Part shown: positions 8,886 to 17,994 of the stretch, piece by piece | How the letters are laid out: each line of letters starts with the position of its first letter | How positions within the stretch are numbered: the stretch's first letter is position 1 | From: Lentisphaera araneosa HTCC2155 | GTDB taxonomy: Bacteria > Verrucomicrobiota > Lentisphaeria > Lentisphaerales > Lentisphaeraceae | DNA length: 64,000 nucleotides | Direction of reading: 5' to 3' | Assembly (NCBI RefSeq): GCF_000170755.1 | Contig: NZ_ABCK01000002.1 | Coordinates: 306,644 to 370,643 of the forward strand | Notes under the pieces: generated by a model | Databases searched by the model: none | Seen by the model: the letters and a program-made list of their open reading frames with translations, nothing else | What the model was told of the DNA's origin: nothing | Made by a program: the position numbers and the translations under genes

Positions 8886-9210
8886 AAACACTTTTTTAGG
8901 TGCAGAGCACCGATAGACAATAGCGTGTGGTAAAGCCGCAGGTGCGGGGAAATAATTCTTATCCGCCCGTATGGCAATACCTCGCTGATGTGAGTCCGGC
9001 ATAATGTGTCGGACCCAAGTTTGGGCCCTTAATTGATGATAAACCCATTTCCACACACCTTACGGTGTAGGCTACATTCTAGTGGACACACAGGTGAGCC
9101 CTGACAATATAGATATTTCTTTATTTTTAACACAGTCTCTTTAGCGTGAACTACAAACTTTTTTATTGGAGTGTTTTACACACGCTAAAGCGGGAACTAC
9201 AGGCTAAAAA
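8886..9210. other. non-coding spacer with small inverted repeats
   Basis: No gene is supported. The 3' half contains an inverted pair based on 'tttagcgtgaactac' (9140-9154) and 'acgctaaagcgggaactac' (9182-9200). The rest (8900-9060) is of higher GC than its surroundings and looks like further dispersed repeat material. Confidence 0.4.
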
Positions 9211-9507
9211 CTAAGCTTTGTTTACCATGTTCATGATTTGCTCTTTGTATTGCCAGCCAAAATATAGGATCACACCTATTATAGCTAACTTGATAATGAG
9301 GCTAATAAAACCACCTTTTTGTTGACCACGATAAACTTCCATATTAGCATTGGTTCTTGCGTGGCCTTCTGCACATTTTGTCGAGCAAAAATGACTACCG
9401 TCTAGAGCTATGGTACACTCATCACAGACGGGCTTACGACAACTTAAACAAAGAAAAGCGGCTTCTCGATCGGTGTGGTTTAAACAAACTTTATCTGCGA
9501 CTGACAT
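9211..9507 (-). CDS. B-box-type zinc-finger membrane protein
   Basis: A 98-residue protein. The N-terminal 50 residues carry paired metal ligands in a B-box-like arrangement (C-x2-H ... C-x2-C ... C-x2-C ... H-x-C-x3-C), seen as 'CLNHTDREAAFLCLSCRKPVC' and 'HFCSTKCAEGH'. A single membrane helix follows at about 67-85 (FISLIIKLAIIGVILYFGWQY). Such small zinc-finger and transmembrane proteins are widespread in bacteria with unknown function; the finger probably faces the cytoplasm. 'gaggagtttct' precedes the ATG as a ribosome-binding site. Confidence 0.75.
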   Translation of the reverse strand: MSVADKVCLNHTDREAAFLCLSCRKPVCDECTIALDGSHFCSTKCAEGHARTNANMEVYRGQQKGGFISLIIKLAIIGVILYFGWQYKEQIMNMVNKA

Positions 9508-9897
9508 AGAAACTCCTCGTTTTGTTTAAACTTATGATAAAACAAAAAAAGTTCTAAATCAAGAATTTACTCATTATCCGCTTATGTAAGCTACCTATCC
9601 GAAAACGGATTTTTTAGAAAATCTGTGGGCATTTAGAATTTATCATAAATTACTGGCTTATAAAAAGTAAAGATAATTTTACTATTGTTTGAATCTAATA
9701 TGTTAGTCTTAAACTGAAAATTTTATAAAGGCTCCAATAAAGGATATGATGCGACCCATACGAGAGGGACGCTGTCCCCCCTCGAGCTCCCCCCAGCAAG
9801 GAAATGCCTTTCCTTGACCAGGCGATCAGGAGCTTTGTCCCGCATTATGAGTTATGAATAATCGCAATATTTTATAAAGACTCGTAGAGAAGGTAAA
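9508..9897. repeat. spacer containing a palindromic dispersed repeat (about 9745-9850)
   Basis: 9745-9790, read on the minus strand, gives 'agctcgaggggggacagcg' followed by 'tccctctcgtatg'. It closely resembles 57959-57989 inside structured repeat copy B, so it is a second dispersed palindromic element. It also contains the hairpin aaggaaa-tgcc-tttcctt. Upstream, 9597-9615 has ATCCG-aaaa-CGGAT followed by T residues, a terminator-like hairpin with no gene to serve. No coding region seen. Confidence 0.55.
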
Positions 9898-10245
9898 ATG
9901 AAAAAGCACATCACTTTTGAAAAGCAGGTTATTGCGACCATGATCAGTATTTATTGTCGCAAGCAACACTGTAAATCAAAGAACCTTTGCAAAGACTGCT
10001 ATCAACTCTATCGTTACAGTACTAAGCGCCTAAATAGATGTCCCTTTGGTGAAAGTAAGCCCGCCTGTCAATACTGTAAGGTTCATTGTTATGAAAAGGC
10101 CATGCGCCAAAGAGTGCGCGACGTCATGGCCTTTGCGGGGCCGCGCATGCTTTATCAACACCCCATCATGAGCCTCAAACACCTCTGTCAGAGCAAGTTT
10201 ACAAAAGCCTGGAGTTTAAAAGAATATCGTCAAAATGACGGTTGA
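9898..10245 (+). CDS. YgbA-like 'nitrous oxide-stimulated promoter' family protein
   Basis: A 115-residue cytoplasmic protein with many cysteines in pairs. It has 'IYCRKQHCKSKNLCKDCYQLYRY' near residues 18-40, 'RCPFGESKPACQYCKVHCY' near 48-66, then 'MRQRVRDVMAFAGPRMLYQHP'. This Cys layout and the R-M-x-x-x-H-P segment define the YgbA family, linked to nitrosative stress in enterobacteria (family knowledge). The cysteines suggest metal or Fe-S binding. It may be a response protein to reactive nitrogen, but no regulator or nitric-oxide gene is adjacent. Single gene with weak upstream Shine-Dalgarno 'gaaggtaaa'. Confidence 0.8.
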   Translation: MKKHITFEKQVIATMISIYCRKQHCKSKNLCKDCYQLYRYSTKRLNRCPFGESKPACQYCKVHCYEKAMRQRVRDVMAFAGPRMLYQHPIMSLKHLCQSKFTKAWSLKEYRQNDG

Positions 10246-10253
10246 AAAGTTCT

Positions 10254-11309
10254 TTACTTTAAAAGCTCTTTAGCGGCGTGGCTTATTTGGTCTTCTAGCT
10301 TGTTCATGCAGATCCATTCGTCGCAATGACGTTGGTAGCAAGCGAGGCATTTGGCTTCTTGTGAACGAATGACGCGGCTGTGATTTCCCCACGGCCCAAC
10401 GCGAGTGGGTTGTGTGGGGCCAAAAATGACACAAACGGGGCGATCCAAGGCACTGGCAATATGCCCAACCGCGCCTTCACTAGCAATCGTTAGATCTGCT
10501 AAACGAATGAGTTCTTGCAGTTCTTGGATGTTCGTACAGCCGGCTAAGTTCCAAATATTCGTGGCAAAGTCTGGGTCCAATTTAAAATCAATAATTTGCT
10601 GATCAATCAGGTCTTTCTTGTCGGGTGTACCGACAAAAATAAACTGTGCTTGAGGAAAGTCTTTAGCGATCATTTGCGCTGATCGCAAATAATTCTCTAC
10701 AGGGTAATCTTTTGTTTCCCATGAAGTAAAGGGGCTCATGAGTATGACTTGCTGATCTTGGTCTTCTAGGGCCTTTGTCAATTTTTCCGGAAGCTTCTTT
10801 TTTAAAACTTCTTCCCCACCCTCATTGAGATAAATTTTTGGAAAGTACTTTTCCCCATCAATCCCCGCTAGCTTGAGTGTACCTTTCAGCTCCGCAATGG
10901 CATGATCATTTTTATCGGCGTTTTTGAAGCCTTTCAGAAAAGGTTTCTTTCCCTTGACAAATTTTTCTTTGGCGCGACAAAAATAGAGAAAAAAGATACT
11001 GCGTTCTATCCCCTGGAGGTCGATGGCTAAGTCATATTTTTCCTTGCGTACTTCGCGAAGCGAAGACATGAATTGCACCATGACTGAAAAAATATTGAGA
11101 AATGATTTTTTCATTTTCTGAGAAATGAGAACCTTATCAAAAACAATCAGCTTATCAATGTGTGGATTATACTCAACGGCGAGCTTACAGGATTTATCCA
11201 CCATGAAGTGAATTTCTGCATCTGGGTATTGAGCTCGAGTAGCTTCCACTGCGAGGCTGGAATGAATCACGTCTCCCAGAGAAGTTTGTTTGATTAAAAG
11301 GATTTTCAT
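10254..11309 (-). CDS. glycosyltransferase family 9 (ADP-heptose:LPS heptosyltransferase-like)
   Basis: A 351-residue protein using the ATG at 11309, which gives the canonical start MKILLIKQTSLGDVIHSSLAVEA; an in-frame ATG 15 bp upstream would add an atypical leader. The N-terminal Rossmann domain has 'SLGDVIHS', and the linker and C-terminal nucleotide-sugar domain have 'LMSPFTSWETKDYP', 'ASEGAVGHIASALDRPVCVIFGPTQPTRVGPWG' (split motif), then a Cys-rich tail. These are hallmarks of WaaC/WaaF/GT9 enzymes, which add heptose to lipid A-core at the inner membrane. The exact acceptor cannot be told. It converges with the YgbA-like gene, with 8 bp between stops. Confidence 0.88.
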   Translation of the reverse strand: MKILLIKQTSLGDVIHSSLAVEATRAQYPDAEIHFMVDKSCKLAVEYNPHIDKLIVFDKVLISQKMKKSFLNIFSVMVQFMSSLREVRKEKYDLAIDLQGIERSIFFLYFCRAKEKFVKGKKPFLKGFKNADKNDHAIAELKGTLKLAGIDGEKYFPKIYLNEGGEEVLKKKLPEKLTKALEDQDQQVILMSPFTSWETKDYPVENYLRSAQMIAKDFPQAQFIFVGTPDKKDLIDQQIIDFKLDPDFATNIWNLAGCTNIQELQELIRLADLTIASEGAVGHIASALDRPVCVIFGPTQPTRVGPWGNHSRVIRSQEAKCLACYQRHCDEWICMNKLEDQISHAAKELLK

Positions 11310-11858
11310 GAAGGCACTATACAAAGCAAATTCTGGAGTTCAAAAGGTCTTACCATACGGGGTGCTGCCACACGGGCGGGTGGAGCCAGGTAGTAGGTAG
11401 CTAGGGTTTAGTTTATTATGATTATCGAATTTTTATATTTCACCACAGAGTTCACCGAGAGCACAGAGAAAAAGACTCATCCACAGATGGACTTAGATTA
11501 ACACAGATAAATAACTTAAGGTTATAGCTAGTCTCTTAATTCTTAGAGCGGAGTGGTCTTACAGCAAAGCGGTCTTGCAGCGCGAAGCGCGTTCTTATTT
11601 CTGACGACTTTTTTAAATGCAGGCAGGATGCCTGCGCTCCCAGCTTTTAAATGCAGGCAGGATGCCTGCGCTCCCAGCAAAACCGAGCGAAGCGAACTGA
11701 CGACTTGGATAAATTTCCGCATGGAATGGGTCGCTCCCAGCTTTTAAATGCAGGCAGGATGCCTGCGCTCCTATAGTAGTCCAAGTAATTAAATAGATAA
11801 AAATAATGAGGGGGTCTGGGGGAGAAATTTTAGAATTAAAAAAGGAACATATAAATTT
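11310..11858. repeat. intergenic repeat cluster (three inverted REP-like units and others)
   Basis: Three units 'ttttaaatgcaggcagga' plus 'tgcctgcgctcccag' at about 11610-11643, 11643-11677 and 11740-11771. They are the reverse complement of the units at 8442-8840. 11440-11515 carries 'ccacagagttcaccgagagc' and 'tccacagatggac' type sequence, a repeat style seen in many bacterial spacers. 11537-11590 ('ttcttagagcggagtgg') recurs at 13339 onward, on the far side of the IS110 element. No gene is supported. Confidence 0.75.
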
Positions 11859-12022
11859 AATCATTCTCGATACGAATCGGCGCTCCTGTCTTTTAAAGAC
11901 TTTCTGGGCATTTCGACCGGGAATGTTTACCAGCGGGACGAATACTCAGAAAGCTTCAGGCACGAATGCTATAGGAATTTCGCATGCTGTTTTTTAAATC
12001 TATATATTCCCTAGGAGTAAAA
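11859..12022 (+). ncRNA. candidate 5' guide-RNA region of the IS110-type element
   Basis: About 160 nt immediately upstream of the IS110 transposase start with no gene. It contains paired segments such as 'gtcttttaaagac' (11888-11900) and 'gaatgtttaccagcgggacgaat' further down. In IS110-group elements (as opposed to IS1111) the bridge RNA is transcribed from the left, 5' non-coding end. The assignment rests on position and on the transposase group only. Confidence 0.3.
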
Positions 12023-13282
12023 ATGTATAATACAAGAACTAAAAATCCATCTGAATATCAAGTTATTATTGCGATCGACTGGGCTGATCAAAAACATGAC
12101 CTACGAATTCTTAAGGATTGTGAAGAAGAATGTAAAGTTATCAGTAGCGATTTACTTACTCTCAAAAACTTCTTTGATACACTCATACTTGAAACTGTTA
12201 ATGGTTCCATTGCCATTGTCATCGAGAGCTGTCAATCTGCACTGATGAATTTATTAATATCATTCACAGAGTTTGATATCTATGTGGTTCATCCTACGAC
12301 TGCTTCAAAGTTTGCTAAAACATTTCATTTGAGTGGTGCTAAAAGTGACCGAGCAGATACTAAATCATTACTTGAACTGTATTTAAAACATCCTGATAAA
12401 GTTCAAAAAGTAGACTCATCTTTTTCAAAGGGGAAACTGAAGCGACTTAATATAAAAAGGCGTGATTTAGTAGATGATAGAACTCGTTTAACTAATCAAT
12501 TAACTGCGTTATTGAAGATTTATTACCCAAACGCCCTCAAAGTCGTGGGCAATCATTTATATGCAGATATGTTTCTAGACTTTTTAGACAAATATCCAAG
12601 CCCGCAGGATGTTATTAATGCTCATCAAATCGGCATTACCAAATTCTTTAACAAACGCAGTACCAATCATAGTAAAACAAAAGAGAGAGTTCAAATATTA
12701 CGCTCCTCCGTAATTGTTGTTAATGATGAAGATGAGTTGGATTACTACATATTTGAGATACAACAATTCTGCCACAGAATCAGGAGTTTAAATAAGGTCA
12801 TTAAAGCTTATGACGAAAAAATTGAGCAAGCATATCGCAGTAATGAAGACTATGAAATGTTTCAATCTTTCCCAGGAGCAGGCCCTAGTATCGGCCCACG
12901 TCTTATGGCTTTCTTTGGGGACGATCGAGATAAATTTAAGTCTGTAAATGAGGTTCTTAAAATCAGTGAAATAGCTCCTGTGACAATTCAGAGTGGAAAA
13001 ATGAATATTGTCCGAAGACGTTTTTTATGTGATAGGTTCACTCAACTTAGTTTTGTGGAGTTCGCAAATAATTCCATAAGATCGTCAATATGGGCACATG
13101 AATTTTATTATCATAAGAAAGCTCTTAACATACCTCATTTCACTATACTTAGAGCTTTGGCATACAAATGGATTCGTATCATGTATCGCTGCTGGAAAAC
13201 GAGAACTCCATATAATGAAAAGACCTATCTGGAAGTATTGGAGAAAAGACAACCTGCATGGTTTCAGAAATTCGTTAATTAA
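12023..13282 (+). CDS. IS110-family transposase, second type, intact
   Basis: A 419-residue transposase distinct from the one at 1961-3040. The N-terminal DEDD domain has 'IIAIDWADQKHDLRIL' (about residue 15), 'AIVIESCQSALMNLL' and 'AKSDRADTKSLLELY'. The C-terminal domain has 'FQSFPGAGPSIGPRLMAFFGDDRDKF', with a diverged recombination-serine region around 'IQSGKMNIVRRRF'. The ATG at 12023 is preceded by 'taggag' 6 bp upstream and preferred over the longer frame from 11984. It is flanked on both sides by the same repeat family ('ttcttagagcgg' at 11537 and 13339), so it may have landed in a repeat cluster. Confidence 0.9.
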   Translation: MYNTRTKNPSEYQVIIAIDWADQKHDLRILKDCEEECKVISSDLLTLKNFFDTLILETVNGSIAIVIESCQSALMNLLISFTEFDIYVVHPTTASKFAKTFHLSGAKSDRADTKSLLELYLKHPDKVQKVDSSFSKGKLKRLNIKRRDLVDDRTRLTNQLTALLKIYYPNALKVVGNHLYADMFLDFLDKYPSPQDVINAHQIGITKFFNKRSTNHSKTKERVQILRSSVIVVNDEDELDYYIFEIQQFCHRIRSLNKVIKAYDEKIEQAYRSNEDYEMFQSFPGAGPSIGPRLMAFFGDDRDKFKSVNEVLKISEIAPVTIQSGKMNIVRRRFLCDRFTQLSFVEFANNSIRSSIWAHEFYYHKKALNIPHFTILRALAYKWIRIMYRCWKTRTPYNEKTYLEVLEKRQPAWFQKFVN

Positions 13283-13619
13283 CCTCGTATTCTAGTTGTA
13301 AGTGCACTCAGAAAAGCCCAGCAAAACATAACAGCAAGTTTCTTAGTTCTTAGAGCGGAGCGGTCTTGCAGCGGAGCGGTCTTTTAGTGAGCCTGCGAAC
13401 GATCTGCAGGCCGTAGGCCGACCTGCAGTGAGCTTGCGAACGATCTGCAGGCCGTAGGCCGATCTGACGACTTTTTAAAGTCTGCGACGCTCTTAAGATT
13501 TATTAATATACAAAAAATGTTAGGGACTTTTTGTTCTGAGCTTTAGGCACGTTTGCGGAGATCGCAAAGTCATGTAGATTAGGAAATTTTTGAAACCCCT
13601 TTTATTTGGAAAATTTTTT
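13283..13619. repeat. IS110 3' flank and 'gcagatcg' palindromic repeat block
   Basis: 13339-13490 has 'ttcttagagcggagcggtct' followed by two near-copies of 'gtgagcntgcgaacgatc' plus 'tgcaggccgtaggccga' (about 13388-13420 and 13427-13462). It mirrors the block at 8530-8600 in reverse orientation. The rest is AT-rich and leads into folD. No gene seen; the precise IS end could not be fixed. Confidence 0.6.
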
Positions 13620-14507
13620 ATGGAAGACAAATTGATTCGCGGCAAGGTTATTGCCGACGAAATTATTGCTGAACTTCGTGAAGAAGTGAGTTCACTTAAG
13701 GAAAAAAGTGGCAAAGTACCTGGTCTAGCTGTAGTTCTCATTGGTGAAGATCCTGCTTCACAAGTTTATGTTAATTCAAAAGAGAAAATGGCCAATTCAC
13801 TTGGCTATCACTCCGTAAAAATTGTTTTACCTTTGGACTCAAGTCAAGAAGCTGTTTTAGCAGTTGTTGAAGAACTTAACAATGATCCAGCTATACACGG
13901 TATTTTAGTTCAATCTCCTCCCCCACCGCAAATTGATGAAGAGCAAATTATTCTCAATATCAACCCTCAAAAAGACGTGGATGGTTTTCACCCTTCAAAT
14001 GTTGGTCTCGTTTTCACTGGTGCTAAAGATGGTTTCCCACCTTGTACTCCTTGGGGTTGCCTCGAGCTTCTTAAACGCAGCAAAGTTGAAACTAAGGGTA
14101 AGCACGCCGTAATTGTGGGCCGTTCTAATATTGTTGGTAAGCCCATGGCTTCACTGATGATTCAAAAAGGTGTTGATTCAACGGTTACTATTTGTCACTC
14201 AAGGACAGCTGATTTAGGTGCGGAAATTCGCCGTGCTGATATTGTCATTGCTGCTGTTGGTATTCCCGAGTTTATTACAGGCGATATGGTGAGCGAAGGC
14301 ACAGTAGTTATCGATGTGGGTATTAACCGCGTTGATGATGAAACTCGCCCACGTGGTTATCGCCTCTGTGGTGATGTTGACTTTGAATCGGTAGCTCCTA
14401 AAGCCTCACTCATTACTCCTGTTCCAGGTGGTGTTGGCCCGATGACTATTGCGATGTTAATGAGTAATACTTTACTTGCCTTTAAACGGATCGAAAATAT
14501 TGGGTAA
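13620..14507 (+). CDS. folD: bifunctional methylenetetrahydrofolate dehydrogenase/cyclohydrolase
   Basis: A 295-residue FolD that interconverts 5,10-methylene-, methenyl- and 10-formyl-THF with NADP. Key motifs are 'EDPASQVYVNSKEKM' (catalytic Lys), 'VQSPPPPQIDE' (normally QLPLP; the Pro run is unusual), 'KDVDGFHPSNVG', 'PCTPWG', the NADP loop 'GRSNIVGKPMA' and 'TPVPGGVGPMTIAMLM'. The ATG at 13620 is chosen because it gives the standard N-terminus MEDKLIRGKVIADEI; a start 30 bp upstream would be non-homologous. First gene of an overlapping operon with pcnB, a carboxypeptidase and holB. Confidence 0.95.
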   Translation: MEDKLIRGKVIADEIIAELREEVSSLKEKSGKVPGLAVVLIGEDPASQVYVNSKEKMANSLGYHSVKIVLPLDSSQEAVLAVVEELNNDPAIHGILVQSPPPPQIDEEQIILNINPQKDVDGFHPSNVGLVFTGAKDGFPPCTPWGCLELLKRSKVETKGKHAVIVGRSNIVGKPMASLMIQKGVDSTVTICHSRTADLGAEIRRADIVIAAVGIPEFITGDMVSEGTVVIDVGINRVDDETRPRGYRLCGDVDFESVAPKASLITPVPGGVGPMTIAMLMSNTLLAFKRIENIG

Positions 14508-15738
14508 ACCTGAGTTTAATCCACGTTTGGATCGCGGCGCGGTTCAAATTATTAGTCGATTGCGAGAAGCTGGCCACGAAACTTATTTAGTTGGTGGAGC
14601 CGTTCGCGATCTACTTGTGGGTGAAAACCCTAAAGATTTTGATATCTCTACCAGTGCAACTCCTGAGCAAGTCAGTGCTTTTTTTGGGAAGCGCAAAGCG
14701 AGAATTATTGGTCGCCGTTTTAAAATTGTTCACGTTTATGAGCGTGGCACCCTCTATGAAGTGGCGACTTTCCGTCGTACTCCCAATGAAAAAGAACGTT
14801 CAGCTCGTCCTAGTGATGATGGTGAGATTGTTTGGCGCGATAATGTTTGGGGTTCTCCTGAAGAAGATGCCAATCGTCGTGACTTTACAGTGAATGCACT
14901 CTTTTTGGACCCCACAGATAAAAACAAAATTATTGATTACTGTGGTGGCGTTGCCGATATCGAAGATAAAAAAGTTCGTTCTCTTGGCGATCCCATGATT
15001 CGTTTTACAGAAGATCCAGTGAGAATGCTTCGCGCCGTTAAACTCAAGGCTCAATACGGTTTTGAGTTTGAAGACGATGTGGAAAAAGCCATACGTGAAC
15101 TCGCACTAAAAATCACTTTGGTTTCTCAAAGAAGACTCTATGAAGAGATTTTGAAAATTACTTATAAGCCCTACATGGCAAAAACCATGGAGGCTTGTCA
15201 TGAAGCCGGTCTTTTGGAACACATCATTCCAAACATCTCAGATATTCTTTCTAGCGAAGACAAAGACACTTATTTGAATATTCTCAACGAAAGAGATGTT
15301 CTCATTACTCAGGGTGGAACCCTTTCACGAGCTTACTCCCTACCTATTTTAGCTTACCGTTACGTAGAAAAATGTTTAAATCCTGGTAGTAAATTTGGCG
15401 ATCATTGGGAACATCGTGAAGGCATTGATCGCGAATTGCGTCAAGCAGTTAACGACTTTATGAAACCGCATAACATGACTCGTATTATTGCCGCTCGTGT
15501 TAAAGATGTGATGATGATGCAGGGACGAATCTTAGCTAATAAAAATATCAATAAAATTCGTCGCCATCCGGAATTTTTCTACGCTTCTTTACTCTATCGC
15601 ACCATGGCTCCCCACTTAGGTTGGCCCGAAGCTGATTTTTTACCTGAACCACGTTTGAGTTCACACCATAAAGCTGGTCAAAGACCCAAAGCTAAAAAAC
15701 GTCGCAGTCCACGCAAAAGAAAACCGCGCGAGCAATGA
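14500..15738 (+). CDS. pcnB: poly(A) polymerase / CCA-adding enzyme family (PcnB)
   Basis: A nucleotidyltransferase of about 412 residues. The Pol-beta-type head carries 'YLVGGAVRDLLVGENPKDFDIST' (GG..R and D-x-D), 'IIGRRFKIVHV', 'RRDFTVNALFLDP' and 'IRFTEDPVRMLRAVKL', typical of PcnB. The C-terminus is a basic tail (residues about 385-412, rich in Arg/Lys), as in PcnB but not CCA enzymes. No ATG is available: TTG at 14500 overlaps the folD stop by 8 bp, and TTG at 14476 is the alternative. It acts on RNA 3' ends to promote decay. Translational coupling to folD is likely. Confidence 0.9.
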   Translation: MGKPEFNPRLDRGAVQIISRLREAGHETYLVGGAVRDLLVGENPKDFDISTSATPEQVSAFFGKRKARIIGRRFKIVHVYERGTLYEVATFRRTPNEKERSARPSDDGEIVWRDNVWGSPEEDANRRDFTVNALFLDPTDKNKIIDYCGGVADIEDKKVRSLGDPMIRFTEDPVRMLRAVKLKAQYGFEFEDDVEKAIRELALKITLVSQRRLYEEILKITYKPYMAKTMEACHEAGLLEHIIPNISDILSSEDKDTYLNILNERDVLITQGGTLSRAYSLPILAYRYVEKCLNPGSKFGDHWEHREGIDRELRQAVNDFMKPHNMTRIIAARVKDVMMMQGRILANKNINKIRRHPEFFYASLLYRTMAPHLGWPEADFLPEPRLSSHHKAGQRPKAKKRRSPRKRKPREQ

Positions 15739-16748
15739 ACAAAATTCCGAAACCTATCTTAATAACTTTGCCGATTCTTATTTTGGCTCTAGCTATATAT
15801 TTTTCGGGTCAGTATTTACAGAAAAAAGCTGATACACAATTTTCTAAAACTGAAGTTAAAAAAGTTGTTCCAGTCAAAGTAGTCGCGACTAGCAAAAAAA
15901 TTGAAGTTGATCACTTCAAACGTTTTGATATTGAAGATAATCACAAAGGTGAAAAATCGGCTTATCGCTTTCCCTCAACTCGAAATGTTCGCGCAGGCTT
16001 AGTTTTTGAAATGAACCAAGGAAAAACACTTTGGTCGACAAATGCGAATAAATCAGTGCCAGTGGCCTCTTTAACCAAGTGTTTAACTGTTTTGACAGTT
16101 CTAAATCATATAAAAAAGAATCCTGAATATAGTTTGCTCGATCAAGTTCTGATTTCTAAGAGTTCTATGAAGACCTCATCCAGTTCATTTTTGCGAAAGT
16201 ATCCCAAAGATACGATAAGCATCGAAGAATTACTCATTTCTGCCATGGTCAAGAGTGCCAATGATTCATGCCAACTAATTGCTGAGCATTTTGGTAAAGG
16301 CGATCCAAAAGTTTTTATTGCGATGATGAATAAACAAGCTCAAGAACTCGGCATGACTCAGACTAGGATGTCGAATGCTCACGGTTTGCCGTTTAATCGA
16401 GAAAAGCCCGAATTAGATAATCATTCTTCTATGAGCGATCTACTGCACTTAGTTAGAAAGAGCATTAATGATTATCCCATTATTTTGAAGTGGACGTCAA
16501 AACGTGAGGCTCTCTTGCCAGTTAATTCACATAAAGCAACTAAAATAGGCAATACTAACCCCCTACTCGCTGTTAAAGGCGTTAATGGCTATAAAACGGG
16601 TTTCACGATCAATGCTGGTTGGTGCCAAATTTTAACGACTCGTTCTAATGGAAAATTTTACTTCCTTGTTATCACGGGCTGTCCTAACAAAAATACTCGT
16701 GATGTTACAATGCGAGCTTTAATGAACTGGGCGGTGCGTGTCCCATGA
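15735..16748 (+). CDS. D-alanyl-D-alanine carboxypeptidase, S11 family
   Basis: A 337-residue penicillin-binding-protein-type serine hydrolase trimming peptidoglycan stem peptides in the periplasm. An N-terminal membrane anchor covers residues 7-28. The S11 catalytic motifs are complete: S-x-x-K at 112-115 (SLTK), S-x-N at 174-176 (SAN) and K-T-G at 287-289. There is no separate C-terminal PBP5 domain. The start overlaps the pcnB stop as ATGA (15735), and its own stop overlaps holB in the same way, so all four genes are one transcript. Confidence 0.92.
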   Translation: MNKIPKPILITLPILILALAIYFSGQYLQKKADTQFSKTEVKKVVPVKVVATSKKIEVDHFKRFDIEDNHKGEKSAYRFPSTRNVRAGLVFEMNQGKTLWSTNANKSVPVASLTKCLTVLTVLNHIKKNPEYSLLDQVLISKSSMKTSSSSFLRKYPKDTISIEELLISAMVKSANDSCQLIAEHFGKGDPKVFIAMMNKQAQELGMTQTRMSNAHGLPFNREKPELDNHSSMSDLLHLVRKSINDYPIILKWTSKREALLPVNSHKATKIGNTNPLLAVKGVNGYKTGFTINAGWCQILTTRSNGKFYFLVITGCPNKNTRDVTMRALMNWAVRVP

Positions 16749-17728
16749 GTTCTCAAATTTTTTTAGACGATAAAGTCTCTACTTACATACTCAATTCACT
16801 CAGATCAAATATGTCGGGTCAAGCTTGGCTCGTGTCTGGTGCTGATGTGGATTATTTGAATGAATTTGTCGAAGGCTGGATCGACGTGATGATTTGCCTC
16901 GATCGAGCAGAAGATGGCACTCCTTGTGGCCTCTGCAAAGCCTGCAAAAGACGTCAGTTAGGAATTTATAACTGCAATAGTTTAAAACCTCTTTCTCTTT
17001 CGCGATCTATTTTAACTGATCACATCCGTCAATTTATTGGAAAATTCGCTTATAAACCGCTTCCTTGGGAAGTTAAGATAGGTATTATCTACGAAGCTGA
17101 TTGTATGGTTGAACAAGCTCAGAATGCCTTTTTAAAGACTTTGGAAGAACCGCCACCGCAAACTTGTTTCTTTCTCATATCTAATAAACCTGATGCACTC
17201 TTAGATACTATCCGCTCACGTTGTCGTTTATTGAACCTCAACCGAGAAAGCTTTTCTTATCTCAACACGACATGGTTTTGCGAGTTACAGGAAATTTTGC
17301 AACAAACAAAACCAGGAAGTGGCATTAATAATGCCTGGCTAGGAGCTACGCGTTTAAATGCTCTTATCGCTTCTTTGCGCACCCAAGCCGAGTTAGAAGT
17401 TATGAATGACTTAGAAGGTGAAGAAGAAGATGAAAACGAAAAAGCCGGCGATAGAAAGAAGCGTATAGAGCTTGCTATAAAAACAAAAAGCTTAGAGGAA
17501 AGAGATTCTTTAATCAATGCCTTAGAACTTTGGTTTTGTGATTTATTGAAATTAAGCCAAGGTTTGAGTTCAAGTCAGTGTTTTGAAATCCCTTGGGCTT
17601 CAGATATTTGCTGGGATAGAGCTTTAAAAGCTTTTGAAGATTTTCAAAATTTAAAAGATAATTTTAAGGCTCCCATGGGCCATAATGAAGCTATTGTTAA
17701 TTTTTTATCAAGATTATGTAAAGCTTAA
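16745..17728 (+). CDS. holB: DNA polymerase III delta' subunit-like protein
   Basis: A 327-residue clamp-loader subunit. The zinc module 'GTPCGLCKACKRR' lies near residues 57-70. No Walker A lysine motif is seen, in keeping with the ATP-inactive delta' subunit. 'VKIGIIYEADCMVEQAQNAFLKTLEEPPPQTCFFLIS' is the Walker-B/sensor core; then come 'LLDTIRSRCR' and a C-terminal collar of low similarity, with an acidic insert ('LEGEEEDENEKAGD') near 225-240. It loads the sliding clamp with gamma/tau and delta. Last gene of the folD operon. Confidence 0.9.
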   Translation: MSSQIFLDDKVSTYILNSLRSNMSGQAWLVSGADVDYLNEFVEGWIDVMICLDRAEDGTPCGLCKACKRRQLGIYNCNSLKPLSLSRSILTDHIRQFIGKFAYKPLPWEVKIGIIYEADCMVEQAQNAFLKTLEEPPPQTCFFLISNKPDALLDTIRSRCRLLNLNRESFSYLNTTWFCELQEILQQTKPGSGINNAWLGATRLNALIASLRTQAELEVMNDLEGEEEDENEKAGDRKKRIELAIKTKSLEERDSLINALELWFCDLLKLSQGLSSSQCFEIPWASDICWDRALKAFEDFQNLKDNFKAPMGHNEAIVNFLSRLCKA

Positions 17729-17994
17729 TTTTTCGATTTGATCATTCAACAACGATAAGTTTTCAATAGCTTTATCAACAGGTTATCAACAGGCTTGTTT
17801 TTAATAGGGTGTTTTTTAATTTTTTACATAAAGTATTATTAATGATAAACTTACATATATAATAAATATTACTTAATATTTTAAAATATAAATAATACAA
17901 AACTGTTAACAGTTATAAAACCTTTATTTATCAAGACTTTGCGACAATACTGAGTATAATAGAAATAAAGAAAACTTTAAATAAACTTAACATA
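17729..17994. other. AT-rich spacer with two DnaA-box-like 9-mers
   Basis: TTATCAACA occurs twice within 'ttatcaacaggttatcaac' near 17771-17791; each is one base from the DnaA consensus TTATCCACA. The following 170 bp is almost entirely A/T, with an inverted repeat 'aactgttaacagtt' near 17900. No gene seen. Too few boxes to call an origin. Confidence 0.4.

Noticed and set aside
8467..9056. Several short frames in the repeat cluster
   Set aside because: They are translations of the palindromic repeats, without ribosome-binding sites or conserved features.
9597..9615. Terminator-like hairpin ATCCG-aaaa-CGGAT plus T run
   Set aside because: The stem is only 5 bp and no transcript would obviously use it, so it is not listed as a terminator.
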